52,597 nucleotides of DNA, from the NCBI RefSeq assembly GCF_000472285.1, contig NZ_KI421416.1:93214-145810 (forward strand), given 5' to 3'. The notes under the pieces are model-generated. The model was given only the letters and a program-made list of their open reading frames with translations, was not told the origin of the DNA and did no database searches. Source of the DNA: Desulfuromonas sp. TF. Lineage in GTDB: Bacteria > Desulfobacterota > Desulfuromonadia > Desulfuromonadales > ATBO01. Position 1 is the first letter of the stretch. Each line of letters opens with the position of its first letter. Below are positions 42,907-50,686 of this stretch, piece by piece. The translations under genes and the position numbers were made by a program.

Positions 42907-43365
42907 ATGCGCTACTGGCTGACCATCGGACTGCTGGCGGCAGTCCTTGCCGGATGCAATACAATCGTCCGGGAAGGAGCGGCTCCCGGGGTACGGGTGC
43001 AGGATGAAAAAGCTCCCCAAGCCGGAATCCGGCTCAACACCGTCCAGATCATCGACGACGGCCTGCAGAAGTGGCAGGGAAAGGAATCGGAGCGGTGGAG
43101 CAAGATCTCCGTTGAGTCCACCAACAGCCGTCGCACTCCCACGGGCACTCTCGAGGTTTGGGGAGTGCTGCGCAACCGAACCGATTACCCTTTGCAGATC
43201 GAGGGGCGCACCACCTTTTTTGATCAGTATGAGGTTCCTGCGGAGAAGCCGACCGCCTGGCGCCGGGTGATGCTTCCTCCCAACGGAGTGGCAGCCTACA
43301 AGGAGCTGTCCACTCGCATGGACGAAGTTGCCTTCTACTATATCGAAATTCGGGAGGGTCGCTAA
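42907..43365 (+). CDS. YcfL-like lipoprotein (DUF1425)
   Basis: A 152-residue lipoprotein (lipobox LAGC, Cys17) with an Ig-like fold of the COG5633/DUF1425 family: TLEVWGVLRNRTDYPLQIEGRTTFFD and WRRVMLPPNGVAAYKELS. In E. coli ycfL lies next to lpoB. Starts 3 bases after the COG3014 gene and abuts the next gene. Confidence 0.85.
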   Translation: MRYWLTIGLLAAVLAGCNTIVREGAAPGVRVQDEKAPQAGIRLNTVQIIDDGLQKWQGKESERWSKISVESTNSRRTPTGTLEVWGVLRNRTDYPLQIEGRTTFFDQYEVPAEKPTAWRRVMLPPNGVAAYKELSTRMDEVAFYYIEIREGR

Positions 43366-44313
43366 ATGAAGAACTCGATCACAGCGGCTTTGGCGGCTCT
43401 TCTTCTGTTCATCCTCGGCGGCTGCGTCAAGACGGTCTACCTGGAACAGGAGACCCCGGCCGGCGCCGTTCCCCGGGCCAGAGTCATGCCGCCTCCGGGA
43501 GTGGAACAAGGGCTGCAGGGAGCCTATCAGGCGAATACCGCAGCCACAGGGCAGGAGAAGGCCGAGAACGTGGCCGAGCGGTTCCGGAAGGCGTACGACA
43601 AGGCGCGCCAGCCGCGGATCGCCCTCTATCTCAACCGCGCTCTGAGCGACGAAGTGCGCGAATGGAAAACCAATGAGCGAATCGTTGTGGCCAGCCAGGT
43701 CAAGGCCCAGGGAGCCCTGGCCGGATCGACGACCGGGGAGCGGCCCAGCGGCGATCTGATCGTCATCGGCGCCGACGGCAATCCGCAAGCCGACACCCGG
43801 ACCCTGGAGGGGAAATATGCTGCCGCCGGGGAGATCAGCGCTTCCCGACAGGTCCACGTCGAGGATGCGGCGCGATCGACCGGACCCGAAACATGGAGTT
43901 GGGCATTCGAGGACGGATTCTCCCAGCCTTTCCTTACCGCCGGGTCCAGGCTGGTCGACCGGGCCACGATTCTGCGGCTGACCGCAGCCGGTCAAGGGGG
44001 TGATGCTCAGACGGCGGTGAAGCAGGTCGAAATGGCGGCCCTTAAAGAGTATGCCGACCTGCTGGTCGAAATCCTGGTCGCCAACCGTTATCAGACGGGA
44101 GGTAATTATGAGTTCAAGGTATCTGTGAAAGACGTGCAGAGCGGCCGGATCGTTGCCAACGCCACGACTCTCTACCCGGACAACAGGATGCGGAGTCATC
44201 ATTATGAGGAAACCTCCCACGGCTTCGAGTCTCAGGGGGAGGATCCCTATATCACGGGCCGCGACCTGGCTCTCGATCTGATGGAATCCCTGGCCGTAGC
44301 CTGGGAACGATGA
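43366..44313 (+). CDS. Lipoprotein of CsgG/LpoB-like type
   Basis: A 315-residue lipoprotein (lipobox LGGC). PRIALYLNRALSDEVREW, then a C-terminal alpha/beta part (YADLLVEILVANRYQTGGNYEFKVSVKDVQSGRIVANATTLYP) resembling the CsgG/FlgO/LpoB fold. Not assignable to a single named family. Starts on the base after the YcfL-like stop. Confidence 0.78.
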   Translation: MKNSITAALAALLLFILGGCVKTVYLEQETPAGAVPRARVMPPPGVEQGLQGAYQANTAATGQEKAENVAERFRKAYDKARQPRIALYLNRALSDEVREWKTNERIVVASQVKAQGALAGSTTGERPSGDLIVIGADGNPQADTRTLEGKYAAAGEISASRQVHVEDAARSTGPETWSWAFEDGFSQPFLTAGSRLVDRATILRLTAAGQGGDAQTAVKQVEMAALKEYADLLVEILVANRYQTGGNYEFKVSVKDVQSGRIVANATTLYPDNRMRSHHYEETSHGFESQGEDPYITGRDLALDLMESLAVAWER

Positions 44314-44369
44314 ACGCTCCACGGCAGTGAAGCGATATCGGGTCGCTTCCCATCCAAAGGAGGAAGTCT

Positions 44370-44771
44370 ATGAAATACGCATGGGCGGCATTCAGTCTCG
44401 CTTTTCTGTTGGTGTTTTCAGGATGTACCACCTCCTACACTCCGAAGAAGGGAATTTTCGGCGGCGGCTACCGGGAAGAACAGATCGACCGCAATACTTT
44501 CACTGTCGAGTTCAAGGGAGGACCTTTAGTCTCCCGCGACCGGGTGCAAACTTACCTGCTCTACCGCTGTGCCGAGACGACCTTGCTGCACAAGTTCGAC
44601 TATTTCGCCATTGAAGACGACCGGGTGGAGAAAACAGGTATCCGCCTGCTGACAGGAGTCGGCGCCCGAGTGAAGATCAAGGCTTATTTCGGGGAAAAGC
44701 CGCAGGTTGTTCCAGTTACCTACAATGCCCGGGAGGTGATCGACCTGCTGGCTTTCATGGTCAAGGAATAG
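44370..44771 (+). CDS. Small lipoprotein, last gene of the cluster
   Basis: A 133-residue lipoprotein (lipobox FSGC) with CTTSYTPKKGIFGGGYREEQIDRNTFTVEF and LYRCAETTLLHKFDYFAIE, the pattern of the CC0125/CC1285 lipoprotein family. AAAGGAGG upstream of the ATG. Followed by a strong terminator. Function unknown. Confidence 0.83.
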   Translation: MKYAWAAFSLAFLLVFSGCTTSYTPKKGIFGGGYREEQIDRNTFTVEFKGGPLVSRDRVQTYLLYRCAETTLLHKFDYFAIEDDRVEKTGIRLLTGVGARVKIKAYFGEKPQVVPVTYNAREVIDLLAFMVKE

Positions 44772-44824
44772 CCCGCATAAGGTCAGATAAGAAGAAAATA
44801 TTTAGCGAAAGCACTGGCTATATC

Positions 44825-44863
44825 AAAAAGGACAGGTCACTTCGGGTGCTCTGTCCTTTTTGT
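44825..44863 (+). terminator. Terminator of the lipoprotein cluster
   Basis: AAAAAGGACAG (44825-44835) pairs with CTGTCCTTTTT (44851-44861) around a TTCG-capped loop; T-run on both strands. Confidence 0.92.
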
Positions 44864-45129
44864 TGTCGCCCCTGATTCCGCTTTAAAGGACATTGGATCG
44901 GATCTCTCTCTTTTTCCGCGGTCTGATACCAAGTGCGGGCCGGGAAAATATGGTGTCGAAAAAATAGTTTAATCTCGCATAGTAAGCTGGAGTCAATGGA
45001 ATGAACCGTTTTACCAGGTAGAAAAATTTTTGAAGATATGGCATGTTACAGCGGTCATCGGAAAAACCGCCCGAATGGATTGCAAAAACAAAAGGGGTGC
45101 GGGGCCGCTGTTCGCCCGCCTGGAAGAAA

Positions 45130-46584
45130 ATGCAATGGCATAAATACCTTCGCAACGAGGGACATTATCCGTCATCGACAGAAGAAGAGGGGTCGCGAGG
45201 AGGGCTCCGGTCGACGCTGAACCGTTGGTTCGAAAAACTCCCCGGCGGGATTCGCTTCAAGCTCGCCTTCCTCACTCTGTCGCTCATTGCTCTGATCACC
45301 ACCGGATCCTCCCTTGTCGCCATCCGTATCCTTGATGAAGCCCTGCTGCACTCGCTGGTGCAGCGGGGGAGTTCCCTGGCTGTCGGCGCCGCGACGCCGG
45401 CGGGCTACAGCATTCTTTCCGGCGACATCCTGGCTCTCGACAACCTGGCCGCCAAACTCACCGAGGCGCAGGAAGACGTGATCTACCTGGCCATTCTCGA
45501 CCAGGAGCAGACGGTGCTGGCCCACAATCGCCTGGAGGCCGCGGGTGGTCGCTTCGAGAGCCTGTCCGGAAGAGAGGTAACGGAGACTCCCGACTTTTCG
45601 GTGCAGAAAGTCAAGAGGGACGGCCGGTCGACGTTCGAATTCCTGGCTCCGATCCGTTTCGCCGGCCGCCGGCTGGGGGAGGTGGTGGTCGGGATCGACT
45701 CCGCACCCTATCGAGCCGCCAAGGCTTCAGCCCGCAACCGGATGACATTGATCTCCCTGCTGGCCATGGGAGTCGGCCTGGGTGGAACCCTGCTGCTGGT
45801 CACCAGATTCACCCAGCCGATCAAAAGGCTGGCCACAGGGGTGGCGCGCATCCGCGGCGGCGATTACGACGTGCAGGTGGAGACCATTTCCCGGGACGAG
45901 CTCGGCGAGCTGACGACCAGCTTCAACGCCATGGCCCGAACCATCGGAGCACAGAAGGAAAGCCTGGAAGGCTCCGCCCGCGAGCTGGAGGAAGCCTACA
46001 TCTCAACTGTCCACATCCTGGCGGCGGCCCTCGATGCGCGGGACAACTATACCCTGAACCACTCAGCCAGGGTGGCGGCGCTTTCGCTGCGCGTCGGCCG
46101 TCGGCTCGGTCTGGAGCAGAATGAGTTGAGGGATCTGGAGATAGCCTGTTTTCTCCACGACATCGGAAAGATCCGCGTTCCCGATATCGTTCTCAACAAG
46201 CCCGGCCCCCTCGATGCGGAAGAGGCCCGCCTCATCCGCCTTCACCCGGAGCACGGAGCGGAGATTATCGGTCTTGCCCAATCCCTTCACAAGTACGTGC
46301 CGGTGGTGCTCCACCATCACGAATGGCATGACGGCAGCGGCTACCCCAAGGGACTTCGAGGCGAGGAGATCCCGCTCTTTGCCCGGATCGTTGCCATCGC
46401 CGATGCCTACGACGCCATGACCTCGTCCCGCCCCTATCGGCCGGGACGCTCGCTGGAGGAGGCGATCGAGGAGATCAGGGCTTACCGGGGGAAACAGTTC
46501 GCACCCCGGGTTGCGGATCAGTTCATTGAAGCCTTGAAGGAAGAGACGGAGGAAGAATTGTCGTTTATGGGAGGCACCCTGTGA
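45130..46584 (+). CDS. HAMP-HD-GYP signalling protein (predicted c-di-GMP phosphodiesterase)
   Basis: A 484-residue sensor. Helix 1 (FKLAFLTLSLIALITTGSSLVAI) and helix 2 (MTLISLLAMGVGLGGTLLLVTRF) enclose a periplasmic sensing region (about 65-200). HAMP follows (about 228-280), then the HD-GYP domain: His343-Asp344 (FLHDIGK), LHPEHGAEI, and the full HHExxDGxGYP motif at 396-406. This predicts cleavage of cyclic di-GMP. ATG 45130 is preferred over ATG 45043, whose extension looks random; ribosome sites are weak for both. The gap 44864-45129 shows no clear gene. Overlaps the next gene by GTGA. Confidence 0.9.
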   Translation: MQWHKYLRNEGHYPSSTEEEGSRGGLRSTLNRWFEKLPGGIRFKLAFLTLSLIALITTGSSLVAIRILDEALLHSLVQRGSSLAVGAATPAGYSILSGDILALDNLAAKLTEAQEDVIYLAILDQEQTVLAHNRLEAAGGRFESLSGREVTETPDFSVQKVKRDGRSTFEFLAPIRFAGRRLGEVVVGIDSAPYRAAKASARNRMTLISLLAMGVGLGGTLLLVTRFTQPIKRLATGVARIRGGDYDVQVETISRDELGELTTSFNAMARTIGAQKESLEGSARELEEAYISTVHILAAALDARDNYTLNHSARVAALSLRVGRRLGLEQNELRDLEIACFLHDIGKIRVPDIVLNKPGPLDAEEARLIRLHPEHGAEIIGLAQSLHKYVPVVLHHHEWHDGSGYPKGLRGEEIPLFARIVAIADAYDAMTSSRPYRPGRSLEEAIEEIRAYRGKQFAPRVADQFIEALKEETEEELSFMGGTL

Positions 46585-47228
46585 GAACGCATTGGTGCGG
46601 CGGTCTCCTTCTGCCGGCGATTATGCTTGGCCTGACCGCCTGCGGAACGGTCGATTTTCCCAGGCGCGCCGGCGCCCCGGCGGAGGTCCGTCACGTAGAG
46701 CCGCCCAAGCGTCCGGCGTCCTCAGAAAGTCCGGCCCCCTCCATCCCGGAGCGGACGGCGACTCTTCGGCCGACGATCCATCGGCAATTGGAGACGGAAA
46801 GTTACCGCTCCGCCCTGAACCTGCTGTGCAAGGAAATCAAGAGAGGGCTGCCGGAAGCGGCCATTGCCGAGGAATACGGTCAAACAATCAACGGCATCCT
46901 CGCCAAGGCGGAGCTGTATAGAAAACAAGGACTGCCGGATAAAGCCGGAGAGCTGTTCCGGTGCGCCCACGACCGATTTCCGAAAACGGAGGCAGTGGCA
47001 AGGAAGGTCATATTGACACCTTCCGAGATTCTCGCCGGCATCGAGGACTGCGCCGGACAGCTGATGGAACGCGGCCTGGCCTCCTATCGGGCCGGTGATC
47101 TCGACGAGGCAATCAGCACATGGAAAATGATCCAGGCCTTCAGCCCCCGGCATCAGGCATCACGGAAAGCCCTGGAGACGGCCGAGATCCAGCGGGTCAA
47201 TCTGGAGAAGGCGAGCACTAAAAAATAG
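46581..47228 (+). CDS. TPR-type lipoprotein coupled to the HD-GYP gene
   Basis: A 215-residue lipoprotein (lipobox LTAC near residue 21), then a Pro-rich linker and helical repeats (LETESYRSALNLLCKEIKRG; AELYRKQGLPDKAGELFRCAHDRFP; GLASYRAGDLDEAISTWKMIQAFSP) like TPR units. Starts with GTG overlapping the HD-GYP stop by 4 bases, so the two are co-translated. May transmit a periplasmic signal to the sensor; inferred. Confidence 0.8.
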   Translation: MRTHWCGGLLLPAIMLGLTACGTVDFPRRAGAPAEVRHVEPPKRPASSESPAPSIPERTATLRPTIHRQLETESYRSALNLLCKEIKRGLPEAAIAEEYGQTINGILAKAELYRKQGLPDKAGELFRCAHDRFPKTEAVARKVILTPSEILAGIEDCAGQLMERGLASYRAGDLDEAISTWKMIQAFSPRHQASRKALETAEIQRVNLEKASTKK

Positions 47229-47266
47229 CAATACCCGGCGGGCAAGCGACGTCAGGGGAGCAGACA

Positions 47267-47306
47267 GGTCCGGTCGCCAGGTGGCGAACCGGGCCTTTTG
47301 TTTTCA
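47267..47306 (+). terminator. Intrinsic terminator
   Basis: GGTCCGGTCGCCA pairs with TGGCGAACCGGGCC (with G-U pairs), followed by TTTTGTTTT, after the TPR lipoprotein gene. Confidence 0.85.
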
Positions 47307-47393
47307 AGGATGTCAGGTATATTGTTAGATCATTGGCGACGGGCGGACTTTTTTTGCCGCCCGAAGCTGTTCTCATGTATGGGGGGATGGCAC

Positions 47394-48863
47394 ATGCCTT
47401 CAGGCAAGTACGTCATCGTCGGGCTCGGCAACATCGGCCTGCCGCTGGTCAAGATGCTTTCCAAAGATTTCGAACTGGTCTGCATCGACAAAAATCCTGA
47501 AATTCTCGAAACGGTCCGGAAACTGCGCGGCGAATCGACCTTCACCATCGAGGGGGATGCCACCAGCCGCCTGGTGCTGGAGAAGGCGGGAGTGAACGAG
47601 GCCGATACGGTCGTTATTACCACCACTTCGCAGGATGTCAACATCGAGGTGGCGCGGGTTCTGTGCGACCACTTCACCGTGCCGCGAGTGATCGCCGTCG
47701 GCATTACCCAGAAGGGCATCGATGAACTGGAAAAGCTCGACGTCGAAGTGGAGAGGATCTTCGCCGTCAGCGCCACCGGCCTGCGCAACCGCCTCGAGCT
47801 CAAGACCAAGACGGTGCACGGCATCGGTCTGGGGAAGAACGAGATTCTTGAGGTCGAGGTCCACGCCCACTCCCGCCTGGCCTACAAGACCCTCGCCTCG
47901 ATCAATCCCATCAATTGGCGGGTAGGAATCGTCTACCGCGATGAAAATCTCATCGTCCCCCGCGGCGAGACGGTCCTCAAGCCCAACGACCGGGTGGTGA
48001 TCCTCGGCGATCCGCCGGTGCTCAAGACGGTAGCCGAGATGCTCTCCTTCCGCTTCGAACACTTCCCCCTCGAATACGGCGATACGATCATGGCCTATGT
48101 CGAGGGAGAGGAGCCGGACGCCTTTTTCGAGGAGATCGCTTATCTCTTCAGCGTTTTTCCGCTGGAGGAGCTCATCTTCCTGCATCTGGATCGCAAGGGG
48201 CTGGCCGCGCGCATCGCCGAGATGGTGGAGAAGTACGAGTTCAAGCAGGCGCTGACGGAGGTGACCTCGGAGGAGATGTTCCCCGCCTTGCTCGAAACGG
48301 TTCGCGAATATGGCCGGCGTCCCGGCATCATCGTCCTGTCGCGGTCCGCTCTGGCGAAAACCATTCCCTTTGCCGGCCGCCGCCGGCGTTACCTTTTTGA
48401 GCTGGCCAAAGCCGCCGCCTGTCCGATCCTCCTGGCGGCCGGCACCTTCCCTTACGAGCGGGTCGCCGTCCCCTGTCTGCAGCTGCAGGGACTGCAGCAC
48501 GCCACGGAGACGGCACTGGAGATGTCGGTGGCGCTCAACTACGAAATCAGCGCCCTCTTCCCTCGGCTTTCGCGCTACATCGCCTCGGACGAACAGACGC
48601 AGGAGTTCGAACGGATGCGGGAGACGGTGGCGGACATGAGTCTCATCTATAAAACCAGCATCCGAACCGTCGAGCTCGAGGGGAACCCGATAAAAACGGT
48701 CCTCTCCGCCCTCCCCGGCTATAACTTGTCGGTGAATGACATCGGCCGCTGGGAGGAGAAGAAGTTCTGGCAGAGTCTGCTGCAGCCCGACGTTCCCTGG
48801 CACGTGGTTCGAAAATCGCCGGTTTCCACACTCCTCATCCCGCCGCTGGAGGCAGTCATATAG
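47394..48863 (+). CDS. TrkA/RCK regulator with C-terminal USP-like domain
   Basis: A 489-residue cytoplasmic protein. RCK_N Rossmann domain (residues 1-130; VIVGLGNIG, CIDKN, GDATSRLVLEKAGV), RCK_C (about 140-225; LEVEVHAHSRLAYKTLASI, VLKPNDRVVILGDP), then a universal-stress-protein-like region (about 230-370; GIIVLSRSAL, FAGRRRRYLFELAKAAACPILLAA). It binds NAD(H) or nucleotides and gates a membrane transporter; the antiporter gene starts 1 base after its stop. ATG 47394 has GGGGGA upstream. Confidence 0.88.
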   Translation: MPSGKYVIVGLGNIGLPLVKMLSKDFELVCIDKNPEILETVRKLRGESTFTIEGDATSRLVLEKAGVNEADTVVITTTSQDVNIEVARVLCDHFTVPRVIAVGITQKGIDELEKLDVEVERIFAVSATGLRNRLELKTKTVHGIGLGKNEILEVEVHAHSRLAYKTLASINPINWRVGIVYRDENLIVPRGETVLKPNDRVVILGDPPVLKTVAEMLSFRFEHFPLEYGDTIMAYVEGEEPDAFFEEIAYLFSVFPLEELIFLHLDRKGLAARIAEMVEKYEFKQALTEVTSEEMFPALLETVREYGRRPGIIVLSRSALAKTIPFAGRRRRYLFELAKAAACPILLAAGTFPYERVAVPCLQLQGLQHATETALEMSVALNYEISALFPRLSRYIASDEQTQEFERMRETVADMSLIYKTSIRTVELEGNPIKTVLSALPGYNLSVNDIGRWEEKKFWQSLLQPDVPWHVVRKSPVSTLLIPPLEAVI

Positions 48864-48864
48864 C

Positions 48865-50052
48865 ATGCTCGATCAGCAGATCGCACTCTTCCTGATTCTC
48901 CTCGGCGTCGCGGTCATTCCTTTTTTGGCCCGGCGCATCCGGGTGCCTTCCGCCGCCCTGGAAATCGTCTATGGCATGCTGCTGTTCAATGTTCTGCTCC
49001 ACCAGCGCCCCGACTGGTTCGAGCTGCTGAGGCAGATCGGCTTCATCTACCTCATGTTCATCGCCGGCATGGAACTCGACCTGCAGGCCATTCGCCGCAG
49101 CGGCAAGACCTTCTGGTATGTCCTGGTCAGCCTCCTCTCCCTGACCCTCACGCCTCTGCTCTTCGTCAGCCTGGGGCAGCCGCTCTTCCTCGGCGTCGCG
49201 GTGGCGATGATCTCCGCCGGCATCGTCATCCCGGTGCTCAAGGAACTGGGTCTCAGCCGCACCCCGCTGGGGCGGGACATCATCGGCGTCGCCCTCACCG
49301 GGGAGCTCCTCTCCATCCTGGTGCTCACCCTGTTAGACGCCTATCACAAGCACGGCCTCTCCTGGCACGCCGGTCTGGAGCTTGTCAAGCTGACGCTCCT
49401 CTTCGGTCTGGCCATGCTGGTCCTCAAGGTGCTTTATCTGCTGGCCTGGTGGAACCCGGAGCGGGTCGAGAAAGTGATGGAGAGCGAGGACCCGGTTGAG
49501 GAGGGGATCCGCGCCGTGGTCACCGTGGCCTTTGCCGGAGGCATTCTCGCCGCCCTTGCCGGGGCCGAGCCGATCCTCGGTTCCTTCCTCGCCGGCATGA
49601 TCTTCAGCCATGTCTTCAAGAGCAAAGGGCGCTTCGAGGAGAAGGTCAATGCCCTCGGCTTCGGCTTCCTCATCCCCTTCTTCTTCATCGGCGTCGGCTC
49701 CCAGCTCGATCCCGTTCTGCTGACCACGCCGCAGACCGTAACCACCGCCCTGCTCCTGACTGCCGCCGTGTTGTTGAGCAATTTCTATCCGCTGCTGCTG
49801 GCCGCTCCCCTGCGGCTCTCCCTGCTGCAGGCCGCCGGCATGTCGGTGCTACTTTCGGCGCCGCTTTCGATGATCGTGGTCGCCGGAACCCTGGGGCAGA
49901 AGATGGGGATCATCGACAGCGACACCGCCGGAGCCCTCATCCTCACCGCCCTTCTCGCCAGCGTCCTCTATCCCTCTCTCTTCCGCCTCCTTTGCCGGCG
50001 GCTGGCGCCGGAGAAGCAGGAGAAATCCTTGCAGCGGGGGACGGCAGCGTAG
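48865..50052 (+). CDS. KefB/NhaP-type cation:proton antiporter
   Basis: A 395-residue CPA2-family antiporter with about 12 helices. Family marks: IGFIYLMFIAGMELDL, GRDIIGVALTGELLSILVL, AEPILGSFLAGMIFS and IPFFFIGVGSQLDP. It exchanges K+ or Na+ for protons and is probably gated by the RCK/USP protein encoded immediately upstream. It lacks its own C-terminal RCK domain, which explains the pairing. Confidence 0.92.
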   Translation: MLDQQIALFLILLGVAVIPFLARRIRVPSAALEIVYGMLLFNVLLHQRPDWFELLRQIGFIYLMFIAGMELDLQAIRRSGKTFWYVLVSLLSLTLTPLLFVSLGQPLFLGVAVAMISAGIVIPVLKELGLSRTPLGRDIIGVALTGELLSILVLTLLDAYHKHGLSWHAGLELVKLTLLFGLAMLVLKVLYLLAWWNPERVEKVMESEDPVEEGIRAVVTVAFAGGILAALAGAEPILGSFLAGMIFSHVFKSKGRFEEKVNALGFGFLIPFFFIGVGSQLDPVLLTTPQTVTTALLLTAAVLLSNFYPLLLAAPLRLSLLQAAGMSVLLSAPLSMIVVAGTLGQKMGIIDSDTAGALILTALLASVLYPSLFRLLCRRLAPEKQEKSLQRGTAA

Positions 50053-50182
50053 CAAAATCCACCTGCTCCCTCGGAGCGCGGCCGCCCCCTTCTACAGCGA
50101 TCGGGTGGAAGTTCTGCCCTCCGCTGCTAGACTGTCCGAAGGAAGCATGATTACTTCAGGTGGGAAAAAGGAGAGAACACCC

Positions 50183-50647
50183 ATGCGTAAACGGATTCTG
50201 CATGCCGGAACGGCAAAACGCCCCGAGGACAAGGATTGGCTGGACCTGGAGCATTTGGCGGAGGTGGAAATCACTTCGGAAGACGCCGCGCATCCCATCG
50301 AAGCCGCATTGACCCCTGGTGGAAACGGCGGCTGGCGGGCCGGAGAAGCGGGGAAGCAGGCCATCCGCCTGCTGTTCGATCAGCCCCTGCGCCTGCGGAG
50401 GATTCAACTGTCCTTCCAGGAAGAGGAGCGGACCCGCCACCAGGAGTTCGTCCTTCGCTGGTCGGACGGCCGATCCTACCGGGAGATCGTGCGCCAGCAG
50501 TATCATTTCAGTCCGCCAGGGACGACCCGGGAGGAGGAGGATTTCCAGGTCGACCTCAGCGACGTCAGAGCCCTTGAACTGATCATCATCCCGGAGACCG
50601 GCGGAGGGGAGGCGCGGGCCAGCCTGCACCGGCTCCGCCTGGGATGA
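50183..50647 (+). CDS. Small beta-sandwich-like protein (possible galactose-binding fold)
   Basis: A 154-residue soluble protein: ILHAGTAKRPEDKDWLDLEHLAEVEITSED, HPIEAALTPGGNGGWRA, QAIRLLFDQPLRLRRIQLSFQEE and ALELIIIPE. The strand order and WRAGEAGKQAIRLLFD resemble the XRCC1/F5-8 type C galactose-binding-like fold. Function unknown. AAGGAGAG lies about 11 bases before the ATG. Confidence 0.75.
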   Translation: MRKRILHAGTAKRPEDKDWLDLEHLAEVEITSEDAAHPIEAALTPGGNGGWRAGEAGKQAIRLLFDQPLRLRRIQLSFQEEERTRHQEFVLRWSDGRSYREIVRQQYHFSPPGTTREEEDFQVDLSDVRALELIIIPETGGGEARASLHRLRLG

Positions 50648-50686
50648 TTCAGAAGGCTGATGACGCTGCCGGCGGCAATTTTCCTC

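Noticed and set aside
42169-44322. Long antisense open frame opposite the lipoprotein cluster
   Set aside because: Shadow of three plus-strand genes with lipoboxes and ribosome sites.
44883-45155. Minus-strand open frame before the HD-GYP gene
   Set aside because: No ribosome site or family resemblance; it overlaps the HD-GYP 5' region and looks like chance.
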